Shown piece by piece: positions 9,968 to 22,300 of a DNA stretch of 64,000 nt. A model generated the notes under the pieces. It had not been told where the DNA came from. It was given only the letters and a program-made list of their open reading frames with translations, and did no database searches. Both the position numbers and the translations under genes were made by a program. The DNA lies in assembly GCA_022661535.1 (NCBI GenBank), contig JAKULF010000011.1, positions 2,170,001 to 2,234,000 of the forward strand. Reading direction: 5' to 3'. This DNA is from Eutypa lata (Eukaryota > Ascomycota > Sordariomycetes > Xylariales > Diatrypaceae). Positions within the stretch are counted from its first letter, which is position 1; each line of letters starts with the position of its first letter.

Positions 9968-12900
9968 TTAGTAAGGGAGGGGATCCAGATCAAGTCCCTC
10001 AACTGAGAACTTAAACGAATCGTTCCTATTTTTCGACCTCCGTCAGCAACCATTCCTTTAACCATTCACTCCCAACCCACTCCTCTTTTCGTACTCGCAC
10101 AATCAAATCGACACGAAAGACCACCAGAGGAAAAACGACAAAAGAGCAAAAAAAAAAAAAAGAAAGAAACAAGGAAAAAGCATACCTAGAATAGCTCCCC
10201 GCAGCATCCAAATCAAGCCGTCCACGGATGCAGTCCTCAAAGTCGACATCAGCATAGATGAGACCCAGGTGGTCCTCCCACTGGGGGCCCGCCACGACCT
10301 CGCCATCAGGAGCGATGATAGCCGAGCCGCCGCGGGAGATGAAGTCTTGCTCCTGCTCCTGCTCCTGCTTCTTCTTCTGCTTCAGCTCCTTGACCTCCTT
10401 ATTTTTATTATCGTGGTACTCCGCAACGGCCCCGTTCGCCGTCGTCGTCGTAATAACCGCCGTCTTATTCGCCGGAGAGGCAGAAGAAGGGAGCGCGATC
10501 TCGAACCCCTCCTCGGTCAGACACGAAGCCCTGCGACGGCCGCCCGCTTGGGGCGGGATGGCAGCGCCGCCATCGACGGCGTCGTCGTCGAAGACGACCG
10601 CCTCTCCGTCTTTTTTCTCCTTCTCGTGGACTCTCTTCTTTTCCTTCTCTCTCACGTTCTCGAATCCCCCTTCGCTCTTCTCCTTCTCCTCCTTCGTCTC
10701 TTTTTTGTTCTCTTCACCCTCCCCATTCATTCCATCCACAGGAGCACCTTCATCACCATCACCACCACCGCGCCGTGGGACGCACATATTCGAACTAACG
10801 ACGAAACAGCGTCCCTCGAGCGCGACGGTGCGCATGAGGCCCATCCAGGCATCGCGGTTATCGGCAGTGGGCGCGAGCCAGAGATTGATGTTCTGGGCGT
10901 AGAGGGACTGGCGGAGCAGAGGCATGTAGTTCTCCCAGCATATGGCGGCGGCGAGGTTGATGCGGACGCCACGGATACGGGTCGAGACGGCTTTCAGGGT
11001 TGCCGGAGAGCCGGCGGCCCAGATGAGACGCTCTGTGCCGGTCTGTGTCGATTTCGCGGACGAGGGGAGAGAAGGTCCTTAGGGTTAGTCATCTTGTTTC
11101 GAGTTCTTTCTTTCTTCTCTCATTCTTCTTCATCTGGGCACATTCTTTTTTGAGGGTGTTCAACCTGACTACAAAGCCGATACACACGCGCGCTCCGTTC
11201 TCCGGAAAGGAAAAATGAAAATGAAAATGAAATACAAATCTAGGAACAGAAACTACAGGAGAAAAAAAGGAGAGAACAAAACATAATACGGAAATCGAAA
11301 GCGAATATATATATGGGAACATAGAATAAAAAGGGGAAAAAGGGGGCGGGGGGTAGGAAGGGCACGTATATAGAGAACCCAGCCAGCCGCTCAAGTCTCA
11401 CTTCCACTCGCAATAGCAGCACCGGCATTATTCGTCGTCTTGGCGGCATTGCGACAGGGGCTCGAAATATTCAGACGCAAGAGGCGGCCATCCTTGAGCC
11501 CCAACTTGCGCTGCAAAGACAGGATATCCCTCGTCGCCGTCTCGAGGCCTTCACTACCACTACCGCAACCACCACCACTCTCGCCCACACGACTATACAT
11601 ATCATGCAAAGTCTGCAGGACATCGATCTCGATATCAGTGCGGGTCCTCAGGGTGCGGGCGATGCGCACAGCAGCCCAGAGGTGCTCCTCGGCCACGGCG
11701 ACATCGCCGTCGGCGCGCCAGGCCATCTGGCCCCGGAGCTTGGCGAGCGTGGCCTGGGTCTCGGGCGCGGAGGCGAGGTGGCGGCGGAACGGGGCCGAGG
11801 TCTCGACCTGGCGCAGGCTGTGCCGCGCGGCGGCGAGCTGGCCGGCCGCCAGCTGCGCCTCACAGCGGATCATGAGCATGGCGCTCTCGATGCGGGCGGG
11901 CCAGTAGCGGGCTTCGCCGGCCCACCAGGCGCGGTTGGGGGGTTGGGCGGCCCACCCGCGGTAGAGGCGCTCGAGGGAGTCGAAGGTGTGGCCCTCGTGG
12001 AAGCGGAGGCGCAGCACGTTGTTCATGGCGAACCCGGCCATGTCTTCCTCGTCGAGGGCGGCGAGCTCGTCGCGGAGCAGCTCGGTGACCCGTCCGAGGA
12101 CGCCCGTCAGGTCGCTGCCGCCGCCGAACCGGGGGTCCACGATGTGGGCCCAGCTCATCGTCATGGGGTGGTGGCGGCCGTGGACGGCGACGAGCAGCTC
12201 CTCGATGTGGCGGTACAGCGTGCGGTCGAGCTGCGCGTAGCCGTTGAACTTGAACTGGCAGATCTCCAGTAGGTGGAAGATGAACTCGGGCGAGTTCGCC
12301 TTCATGGCCGCGACTAGCTGGTCGAGCCGCGCGTTGAGGATCTGGAAGATCGCGGCGGTCGGTCGCCCGATGTCCAGGGCCGTCTGCAGCCATGTGAACT
12401 CGTCTAGGAGTCGGTACATTCTGGGAGTTATCGAGGCGGACGGCTGGTCACCACTGCGGCGGTCCACTATCGAGTCCAGGGGGAGCCGGTTTCCGCAAGG
12501 ACCGGTCCTCGGCGCACAGAGCCGGATGGTGGCCCGGACTCCGTTTAGAGCTACCTCAAGCCGACAATACTCAGGGGGTGAACGAATAAATACTGGCGGC
12601 GGCGGAGATGGTGATGGCGTTCGGCAAACGACGTGTCCAGAACTTTCCCTGGCACGCCCTCTCTCCCATTTCAGAGAACGCAGTTCTGGTCTACGCTCGA
12701 TGTATCGCCATATTCTATCGAAATCCACGACCCGCCCTCTGATGATAAGTTCGGATGGCTTTCCGGCAGCGTCTCTTTGGGCTTTCAGGCGCATGGCCTC
12801 AATAACGTCGTCTTCTTTGAGTTTCTTATCAATGCCCCAAGCTCGTATCCTCTTCTTAAACATGTTGCGTCTGTTTCGATATTAGCAAAGAGCACTCGGC

Positions 12901-14169
12901 GGAACGCATAGCTCGATGACGACTTACGTGGCATGGAAAGCGAACTGATTAGCCATGATGGATATCAACTGGTCGAGAGTCTTGTCTTCGTCGAGATATA
13001 AGCACTCGATAACATGTCTATGAGATTGCCAGTCTTTGGCAGTTGCATATTGCTTGCGATGTACGAGAGCAGCGCTGTTCATGATCACTGGCTCCGACTC
13101 ATTTAAGTTGTCCATCTCCGTTGTCTCACGAAGCTGCATTTTGGCTATAGTTGCTGGTGGCAGAGTAGGGTTGGTCTTGCGACATGACTCGGCATAGCAT
13201 GGAGATACAACGCCATTATAATATAGTTATTTGGTAGTTAACGTGGCGAAGCGGTCGTGGTGGAACGAGTGGATTATAGGGCAAGGATATTTAGTCTAGC
13301 AGCCAAGATCTCATGCTAGAATTATAGTGGTAAGAACGGCCAGGTAGGCCTAGTGCCAGGCTGATAGGGGAATTTGGTATCCATTTTCTCCATACGGGAC
13401 AAGCATAACTAAGCAAGGTACCATTGAAAGAACCATGCTGGAAGTAGTTATGTAGGTTGATCGCCATACGGCCAGTCTCATGACGTCCTAGCGCCAACAT
13501 GTTGAAGGATAAGGGCTAGTCAGGGCCTGGAGGTGTTTTACCGCTGACCCAATCTCCAAGGGATAACTAGAGGCTAGCAAGAGCATGAAAAAGAAAAAGA
13601 AAATAGAAACATGAAATTAAATGGCTTACCGGTTGGACTTTGCGCCTCTTCCCAATGAATCCTAAAGTAGGACATACGTAACCAACGGCACAATATAAGC
13701 TACCGCCGGCCTTCTCTATTAGGCCTACGACGATGAAAACTCCTGTCTCACGTGCGATGCGTTCGATCTCCTCCCTCGTGCCGTCGCCTCGAACTGTCAC
13801 ATCGTCGCCGCCGCTAGTGGGGGTTGAATCATTCTCGGTAGGTGCACCAGGCTTCGATTGCTCCGGCAGCTGTCTCTTCACCCACGCATCGCCAGCTCCG
13901 GCACCATTGCCAACAGTGTCCCCGAGATCGACAGCACTCTTGAAGTACTGAAGGAAGTCCTCGCGACCCTCGGGACTGCGAGCGCCTATTTTGCATCCAA
14001 AGTCTAAGCCACGTGGATACCCACCTATATACGCTTCTGGCAGGAGCAAAATGTCAGCATTGTTAGCCGCTGCGCGCTTAGCGATCTGGTGTAGCTGGAC
14101 GAGTGTCTCCCTAGTGGTGGCTTGCGTTCCGGGAGATGCCGTCGCTAATCTAATCTTTGTATTTGTCAT
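9968..14169 (-). CDS. Nitrilase / cyanide-hydratase family enzyme, with a gene inside intron 1
   Basis: Exons are 14169-13630, 11042-10186 and 10025-9968, giving 484 residues. The catalytic triad of the nitrilase superfamily is present: Glu45 (L-L-L-P-E-A-Y-I-G-G-Y-P-R-G), Lys177 (G-K-R-R-K-V) and Cys215 (A-I-C-W-E-N-Y-M-P-L-L-R). The enzyme should hydrolyse an organic nitrile to acid plus ammonia, or cyanide to formamide; the substrate cannot be read from sequence. Intron 1 is 2,587 bp, with donor CCG|GTAAGC, a GACTAACC branch site and acceptor CACAG. The complete Clr5 gene lies inside it. The join is in phase and gives the family sequence K-V-Q-P-T-G-T-E-R-L-I-W. Intron 2 is 160 bp (GTATGC...AAATAG). 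Residues about 270-350 and 367-413 are charged, low-complexity Lys/Glu/Gln-rich insertions in the C-terminal half. They make the protein longer than typical family members of about 330-360 residues. The end, S-V-E-G-L-D-L-D-P-L-P-Y, is family-typical. Confidence 0.88.
11391..13139 (-). CDS. Clr5-domain protein nested in the nitrilase intron
   Basis: Exon 1 is 13139-12928 and exon 2 is 12870-11391. The intron is 57 bp, with donor GTAAGT, branch TGCTAAT and acceptor AAACAG. The 563-residue protein has a Clr5 domain at about residues 33-88: A-K-D-W-x-x-H-R-x-x-I, L-Y-L-D-E-D-K-T-L, then M-F-K-K-R-I-R-A-W-G-I-D-K-K spanning the splice join. The intron position within the domain fits the family. 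The remaining region is helical and Ala/Arg/Leu-rich with TPR-like character, as in many fungal Clr5-domain proteins. The name comes from a fission yeast silencing factor; biochemical roles of most members are unknown, and I infer a nuclear protein. Internal ATGs at 13115 or 13082 could be the start. The whole gene sits on the same strand inside the first intron of the nitrilase gene, with about 490 bp of possible promoter before it. Confidence 0.85.
13140..13629 (-). other. 5' part of nitrilase intron 1; presumed Clr5 promoter
   Basis: This stretch lies between the nitrilase exon 1 donor at 13629 and the Clr5 start codon. It must be transcribed in the nitrilase pre-mRNA and may also hold the Clr5 promoter. 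A T-rich stretch with repeated TTTTTC follows the donor. A 70-codon open frame at 13500-13291 has no recognisable features. Confidence 0.5.
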
Positions 14170-14979
14170 CGTGAAGCACCGGGTTCAGTTGATCCTGCTA
14201 CTTGTACACCCGTAAGTCAATCAGATTTTGCGTAAATTGTTATATTCTTGACTCTTAAGTAGTTGAACTCCTTCAGAAGGTAAGGAAGGATTCAAAATGC
14301 GCAAAAGATGTCGGCTGAAAGTTTTATTTAAGTCTTTAAAAGGACCGACTACTGAGTTAATTGCGTAGTATACTGAAAAATATGTAGGTATGCTTAAGTG
14401 CATACCCCGCAGTGAAACCAAATCCTGCAAGTGAGTGGCAGTGTCTGGTTACATCACTACTACCAACATGAATTATCGTATAATATTACCTTGGCACGTA
14501 TCAACCGCTTGCGCATTAGATTACATTACCTAACACATCAGTCTCAATGTTCAGTTTCGATGTTCATAGGATTCAGTCATCCCCATTGAGTACTAGCAAG
14601 AGACCAGTTGAAGACAGTCAGTCCAGTTTCTCAATACCCATTCCACCATTGACCAAAATAATTCCCGTGAAATGACGTCAAATTATATCTATTAATGAAA
14701 GCGAGAACCTAACTCCACTACCTAATGCCTAAGGCTCAAGGATGGGTATCTTAAATTATGGTATTTGTGGCCAGAAAGACCTCATCAATTTATACATCAT
14801 AAAAGAAACCATAGTTCATCGCATCATCAAGCTCGTCCTAAAGCCACCCCCAGGAGTATTATTACGGGGCTTAAACACGCCATCCCCAGAAGCTCATATG
14901 TTGGCTGGTACCAATAAATAACACATATTCCTCCCCACCTAGAATTAAACCCCGAGAGTGCAAGGTTTCCATCGCCGAA
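14170..14979. other. Intergenic: nitrilase promoter side
   Basis: This lies between the nitrilase start and the proposed last exon of the CFEM gene, both on the minus strand. It is AT-rich with no supported gene. A 69-codon frame at 14430-14221 has no family resemblance that I recognise. Confidence 0.5.
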
Positions 14980-16391
14980 TTACAGCACTGCAGTAGATAA
15001 AGTCAGCAAATACTTCTCAAAGGATATTTCACGTTGGTATGGGAGTTGTTCAGAGTCCTTGCTCCCAAACATGCCCCTCTAGATCTTCAGACACTGCCAG
15101 CCAGGCAGAATAAAATAAATACGGAAGTTACTTACGAAGAGCAGCAACACCAGCAGCGGCAATGATTCCGAGAGGGGCAGCAGTATGCTGCGCAGCACCA
15201 CCTTCTCCAGTAGAAGAGGGAGCCTCAGTCGACGAACCATCACCACTTTCGCTGACAGGAACAGTAGTCGGGACAGCGGTGGTTGTGGCTTGGCCATCAG
15301 AGCCAGTAGTAGTCAAGGTAACATCACTGCTGGTAACAGGCACAGTGGAGCTCAAGACTGTGGACAGAGTGTTAGATTGAGAACCGGATCCGGACTCAGT
15401 ACCGGAGCCTGAAGGCGTCGAGTAGATGGTGCTGGTTCCCACGGTCGAGGTGATGACAGAGTCGCCAGAGGTAATGGTCGACAGAAGGGTCTCCGTGGAG
15501 ATGGGGACAGCACCGCCAGCACCACCCTCAGTACCGGAGCTGCTAGAGCCAGTGACGGAGGGCTCCATGCTTGAGAAGATTGTGGTAGAACCGACGGTAC
15601 TGGTGACAACCCCGTCACTACCTGAGATAACGGAGACGATAGGCGAAGTGGCAATGGCGACACCACTAGTAACAGCTTGAGAACCGGTGGTCTACAGATA
15701 TGTTAGGATAAAGTATCTATGTATTAGGACTACCAGTACTTACCACTTCACTAGCAGGACCAGTGGCAGTAGCCGTAGCCTCGACGGTTGTGGTAGGTGC
15801 AACACTGCCGCTCTGCAGAAGGTTCGCGTATCAGCTTGAGTGGACAAGAGCACGGGTAAACAGGAGTAACAACTTACAGCGGTGTTACCGGGGAGGCCAG
15901 AAACGACAATACCAGCATCTACATTTCGAGTCAGCTTGAGATCTAAGGTTGCGTTTGATAAATGCTGAAACTTACCAGCACAATACTGCGCGCCATAGTT
16001 AATAACTTGATCCGCGACAGAGGAATCCTGGCAATACTCGTTGGAGCAGTCGCGAATTCCGTAAATGAAGTCGGCCTTCGTACAGAGGCAGACAGGGTCG
16101 GCACCACATCCAAAGTTGTTGGCCAGATTCAACATGTTGGTGATGCAGACTTGCTGTGAAACCGGACAGTCAGCAATTGTGCCCAATACCAAAGTATCAA
16201 GTTATTAGAATATATTGAGTGGGATTAGCGAGGAATAGCCTATGTTTGCAGATCCGCTACAAACAAAGGCTCATTAAAAATGATTAAAAGAGGGTTGAAC
16301 TTACACCACACTGGGGGAACCCCTCAGGGAAGGTAGCCTGGGACGCTGCAAGGGCAGCAGAGGAGCCGACGAGGATGGCGGATGTCTTCAT
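14980..16391 (-). CDS. CFEM-domain, probably GPI-anchored, surface protein (six exons)
   Basis: Exons are 16391-16305, 16153-15976, 15918-15878, 15812-15744, 15691-15136 and 14987-14980, giving 312 residues. Residues 1-17 form a signal peptide. A CFEM domain follows with eight cysteines in the family spacing (F-P-Q-C, V-C-I, F-G-C-G, P-V-C-L-C, I-R-D-C, E-Y-C, Q-Y-C). The rest is a long Ser/Thr-rich stalk likely to be O-glycosylated. CFEM proteins sit at the fungal cell surface; some bind haem or act in host interaction. An unspliced reading of exon 5 ends Ala-Leu-Arg-Lys-stop, because the GTAAGT donor itself supplies the stop. Splicing to an acceptor with branch GCTGAC and CTGCAG at 14988 instead yields Ala-Ala-Leu-Leu-Leu-stop. 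That completes a hydrophobic GPI signal (P-L-G-I-I-A-A-A-G-V-A-A-L-L-L). I prefer the spliced form. All other introns have GTAAGT donors. Confidence 0.85.
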
Positions 16392-19300
16392 CTTGGATAA
16401 TGTCTCAGGTGGAGGCCTAACTGTTCCTAGAGAGTTCTTGGTAAGAATTATGTGGCAAGAAAATCAATGATCAAAAGATTGGTGCAAAAAGATGCGGTTG
16501 CCTCAGTGTGTGAGAATGCGTTGAAGTGAGGAAAGAGTAGTACTGGTTGATTGCTGTTGATGCTTGCGAGTGCAGAGGGCGGGCGGATGGGTTTGGTGTT
16601 CTGTGGGGGAAAAAAGAAAGTTAGGTTTATGGGAGGGAGGGGGGAATGGAGAAGAACAGAAATTGCATGGGAGAGATTCGGTTGATTGGTGTGATTGTAT
16701 TTAATATTGGTAGTGACGTTTCGTGATGAAGGGGAAGGTGCGAGTTTTTGTGAGTAATTGCTTGTTACAATGTCCCCAGGGAAGGTGCGGCAGAAATAGG
16801 CGGAACACGGGAAATGCCCAAGTCCCTCCCAAAATAATGTGATTCAGATTGGTGTAATGCTAATTTACGAAGAGATATGTAGATATGTGATGTAAGACAT
16901 CAATGAAGTAGGTATGTAGTATATAGATAGTATGTAATCATTAATGGGAGGCGAATATGAACGAGAAGGGACCGAATCGGGAAAGGGGAAAGGTTGTGAT
17001 AGGTCAGGATGACAACAACACACAAACACACATGGGATTAGAGGCCATCAGGGCCATGAGGGAACTTTGACGAAGTTCTTGCCAGTTACCACTTGCAATA
17101 ATAACGTCAGAAAAGAGACACACGTACTTACTTTACCGGCACGAGGATGTGGTTCGACTTGACGGGACGAAAAGCTGTTAGATGAGACTGTCGTTATGTA
17201 GCTTTCACCGAAACTGGACCTTAGGTGCGAATAGAAAGGTTGAGATGGTATGGAAAGATCAGAAAGAATTGGAGGAAAGGCTGATATATATCACACGGCA
17301 ACCGGAGATAGGTAGTTGATATGGTTTCTTATTTCGGTATAAAGCGTCTGAGAGGCTCTGCAGCTACATAGTATGTTCATGACGGCGTATTCTTTAAAAT
17401 CAAGCTATTTTCTTGACAAGCAAGCCGGCTTTTTCAAATTCATCTACATCCCAGTACCATACAAGCGCTAGGTCTAGGTACCTACAGTACATAGTAGAGT
17501 ACTAGATGACCAGCTAACCCCACGAAGTTATCATACATGAAGCAGGTGCCTACCCTGTGTAGGTACAGTACATACATGTATATTTATGTAGGTGGGTATA
17601 AACGGTTAGCGCCATATATGTTTCCGTCATTGATGCTCCCAGCTTGAAATCAGCATTGAACATACGGTGAGCTTATTGCAGGTACCAACTCTAACTGAAT
17701 ATGGTCGAACTCAATTATCCCGTCCTAGCTTTATTGTTTTGTTGTGGGATTTCTTTGTGCTATTGTCACTAGTGTTGCGAAGAGCCAAGCACAACTTGAA
17801 AGTAGCGGTCCCACGTCTGCAATGGTGACGTGGTGCAGCAGCAGTCCAAGCAAGAAGAAGCCTTATTGACTGGACGTTCATGGGTACCTATGCTATGCAT
17901 CATTGTGGGGACCTCAGCTGAAGATGAAAAATCCAGAGGTTCAAATAGATGCAATGTTTTACACTTACGTATATGTAGGTACATGTAGTTATAGCGTATT
18001 TACACGCTACAGATTCTGTATCTAGAGCTAGAGGGCAGTAGGGCTGGTAGAATTGCAGGAGCCTTAAGGACTGCCTAAGCAGCTACATTTTAAAGCTCCC
18101 CTGTACACAGGAACGTATACACTACGTACTGTAGAGGCATGTAATCGTGCCTGTACCGCCGAGACAAGAAAATCTTGATACAAATTCGGATGCAATTCTC
18201 CATTGATCTTCTCATGTGCTGGCTACATAGGTACGGCATGTGTGCTAGGTGCACGTGGCAGAATGTTTGAACAGCAGCGCAGAGATATTCATTGTGACAC
18301 GCTTACCTAATACTAACTTAGGTATGGATCATGCAGATCAAATTCATGACTGTAGCTCTCGGTAGGGCATTACGTTGAAAAAAGGAGGCATTATCTCCTG
18401 AACCAGAAATTCTACAGCTACGGAACGTAAAGTCTCTAGCAACCAGAGGTAGGGCCGAGTATCAAGCAAGCATGCGTTTATGTAGTTAAAGTATGGTACA
18501 TACATAAGTTGTGATATTGAACGCAGCAACTGTGTCTCTCTCTCTAGGTACCTTGGGTATCAAAGAGGCTCTTTGTGAGTTATTCTCTCATTCCCTTCCG
18601 ATAGCAAATAACATTGCGTTTTGAAGAAAGTCTCGCTTCTCGGTGATTTATTACTGCTTGTAAGACATTGTTATATTCAGCCGATATCAAGTTCAGGAAC
18701 GGTTTCGCGTTTCAAGATTTCACCACCTACTTGTATGTATGCAGGTAGGTAGGTATACCTTCTCTAACCTTAAAAGTTCACATAAATCTTTCTGAGAAAG
18801 CGTGACCGCTTTCAGCACGATTGATGACCGGATCTAGATATTCCAGGACGTGCTTCTTAAAAACTATAATCACGATGTAACACCCAAAAATCGATCATCA
18901 AAATACCTGCCTAGCAGCCCTGTCTGTGCAGAGCCCAAGCATCTAAGTTAGAGTTGGGGTATTTTACCTCAAGCAGGGTCAGATCAAGGAATTACCATAT
19001 GCGATAACTTGAGAGCTGGTTGTGCTGTTTTATTGGCTAATAAATCTCAAATGCCCTAGAACCTTAAGTGGATCTTGCGGTTGGCTAGTACCTAACTAGG
19101 TAACTAGAAAGCTTTAGCCAGCTAAGTTAGCAGGGGTATTAAAGTTCTTATGCCTCCATCTCCCCGTCTGGGTTTTAGCATAAAATGCTACTGACTACTA
19201 TTTGTCTACCTATGTATCTACATAGCACGGAAAGCCGGCAGCAAGAAGCGGTATTAGACGGTTCGGATTAAAGTTGTACATACACATAGGTACTTTCAAT

Positions 19301-22300
19301 CAATTCGGTTCTTAATCTAGCTCGTGTTGAGGGCATCAACATTGAATATCATTAATCTGAAAGCTCTTGTAAGGACTGATGTCATCCCGACAGCTAGCTC
19401 ATTAACCAGCCTCCGAATTCTCACCTACGTCGAATGTTCTTGGCAACCTTGAGGCTAGCCCCGTGTTCCTGGCCAAGCTAATGCAGCTTTGCAGTGTCAC
19501 ATTGCATCCGCAAATCCTGATTTGACCCTATAAAACAACGTAATAAGTCAATATACTTGATACTGGCTTTAAACATGCATTATATCTGAGAATAAACAAG
19601 ATAGGAATGGTGAGTTGGCACAGTGATTCAAAGATCGCCCAGACTCTTCTTAAGCTGCTGAACCAATATACTTCAAGGAGTTGCCTACCTAACCTACGCA
19701 TGTACCTAGATTGATTTTGTCGATCCAATATCACAAACATTAGTTAACAAATCGTGTGAGCAATAGTTAAACTAACTACAGGCAATAACTACCATGCACT
19801 AACCTCGAAATCCAAATTCCTTCTGCCTCGGCAGTGTCTAAATATGTAAGGCACATTTCACTAACTATCAATAGACGACCATAGATCTATAAAGCTTCGT
19901 ACTGATGCTTCCCTCTAGAGTTATTAGTTCATAATACTATTCAGCAAGTAGCTGCTAATTGTTTCCCTAGTTACCGCCTAGCCGCCCAGACTAGTAACCT
20001 AGATTACACGGGATGGGTTAGCTTTACCTCAAGGTTAGAGCTAGAGTTTGAGCTTCCTACCTACCTACCTATATATCTGCTAGTCTTCAAAAGCTTCTAC
20101 TTCTATGCCAGTCATGCTGGTTTCCCCTCCAAACACCTCTTGGCTCTGGGGGTAGATGAGCCGATGGTCTAGTTAAGCCACGATCCGATCACCCGCCTGT
20201 GTTACCTCAAATCTTGGAAATCCCAAATCCTTAACACTAGCCTGGTGGGGCTTGCCGACGGAGATCTGCCAAAAATCCAGAACCAGCCACCGACGGACAG
20301 ACAAGATCGAGATACGCGACTACCGTCCCAGTGGCACCCGGCACATAACCCTTCTCTTCCCCCCGTAGTGATCGGCCATGCTCGGACTACCTGACTACCT
20401 ACATACGTGGGTACGTAGACAGTTTGACGACGGAAGATCAATGGCCTACTAGTAGTTACTCATATAACATCATATAACACAGCTTCTATTTCCCGCTTGG
20501 TAAGAAGAGCGTAAGTAAGACACGAGCAACGTTATGCTGGAACGGGTAGAAACCGGTCGTGTTCCTAGGCGTAACCACCTAATAATAATACAGCCAGCCA
20601 TCACTCTTTGCTGAAGTAGTCAAAAAGTCATCTCATCATATCCTAACAACTACCTATGACCAGCACAGTTACGATGCTACCTAGCACTAGCTGTATGAAA
20701 CAAATTTCCGATCCTTTTATTACTACCAAGTTCTGTTACTCAATGTCATCCAATTGGTTACCCCCTCATACAACCCTCTAATCACAAAGCTCTAAGTACT
20801 GCGGTGTTACGGCGCCTGCATGTGTATCTCTGCTACACGTAGCACCAAAACGATAGGTAGGTAGGTATATCATTCCACCAATGTCGCCCGTCCGGAGCGA
20901 AATCGTACGCACGTACAATACGTATGCCGCGCCACGTAAAAAAGAGGCGTGTATTCTTCGCCTGTCACGCCCGAACTCTGCAGCAACAGCTCCGAGTTAT
21001 TAAACTATTGTTTCAACAAAGCCGCTCGAAGAGAAGGAAAATGCCATTTAGGGACAATGGTCTGTGGTCTGTGTAACAGGTCTTTCGAGCCAGTCGCGGT
21101 GTCGTCATGTGTCTTATAGAGCAGGCCTGTGTCACCTTATATCCCGAAACATGACGTCGGAGTTGAGATTTCGTGCGTCGCCTAGCCACAGGCGGTCATA
21201 CTAAGAGCTATTCGCTTTCGACGAACCAGTCAGTTAATCAACCTACCAGCTGAAACCACCCGGTTACATGATCCTACGGCTACATTTGCCTTGTGGCACT
21301 TTCGTGCCACCGAACAAATCCGGATTGATTTAATGTCCATTTGCCTGCGGACCGCGACTTTTGTTCAGTTCTCTAGGTCCCGTTCATTGCTAAGGCTCCT
21401 CCCAGAAGTCTGAGTCAATTGGTACATATCCAGGTCATTATTTTCATGACACGGATTAACACAACTTCTTGTTAGGCGGCCTCTTCTCCCTTTAGTCTCA
21501 TCCAGTTTCCTCACCTAAATCCCTACATCAACACTGGTAACACCTGAGGAAGGTCTGCGTTCACTTCACAGGCTATCCGGCTTAGTGCCAGTTGCTTCTC
21601 ACAATAACTTTAGGTTTCACTCACCATAAATAACCGAGTGTACGCGAGGCGTAATTTACAAATGACCGACCGAGGTTATATTCAGTGAAAAGGGGTTAGT
21701 TGACTAGACCCACATAGCTTCCACCGACTACCCATAATCAGTCTCCACGAGCACCGAGCTTCCTAACGTGACCGAAGTTGGGGCATTGATAAAGGAATTC
21801 CGTATGGAGCAGAAAGATGATCAGTGTTTTTTTTTTCTCCGCACCAATTCGAAAGGAAGCTCGCCAGTCTACACTCATTTGCCACCGGCATCCGACGAGA
21901 GGCCTTTCGGTAGCCGCGTTACTGCGATAATACTTCTTGATGAAGGCCGTGTAAGCCAGCAGGTACTACAAGTTACTACAGCAGTTTTCACTTAGTCAGC
22001 TAGTCTCCGGATGCCTTAGTAACTGCAAGCAGGTTCCGAATAGTGAACAAATATTGGCGTTAAATAGGAAGGGAAATAAGGGGAAAATCCACATTCAGTG
22101 TAATCAAACTGCCTGAGAAAGACCCGAGACAGTGAAGTAGTAGGTTCATCTAGTACAAAGCCACTTACAGGACGACTGGTGCGAGCTACCCTTCCTTTCA
22201 GAGGACCAGGGGCCTACGGCTAGATTGTCCTCAGCGTCTCGGTGGCATATAGGGTATCATACAACTAGAGATGCATTAGCCCCTTAAAGATGAAGGGGCA

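Noticed and set aside
10258..11153. Two long plus-strand open frames opposite the nitrilase exon
   Set aside because: They mirror the low-complexity Lys/Glu-rich nitrilase insertions, giving Leu/Ser runs, while the minus strand carries the catalytic motifs.
11604..12885. Plus-strand frames of 213-222 codons opposite the Clr5 gene
   Set aside because: They are antisense shadows of GC-rich coding sequence; the minus strand has the Clr5 domain and valid introns.
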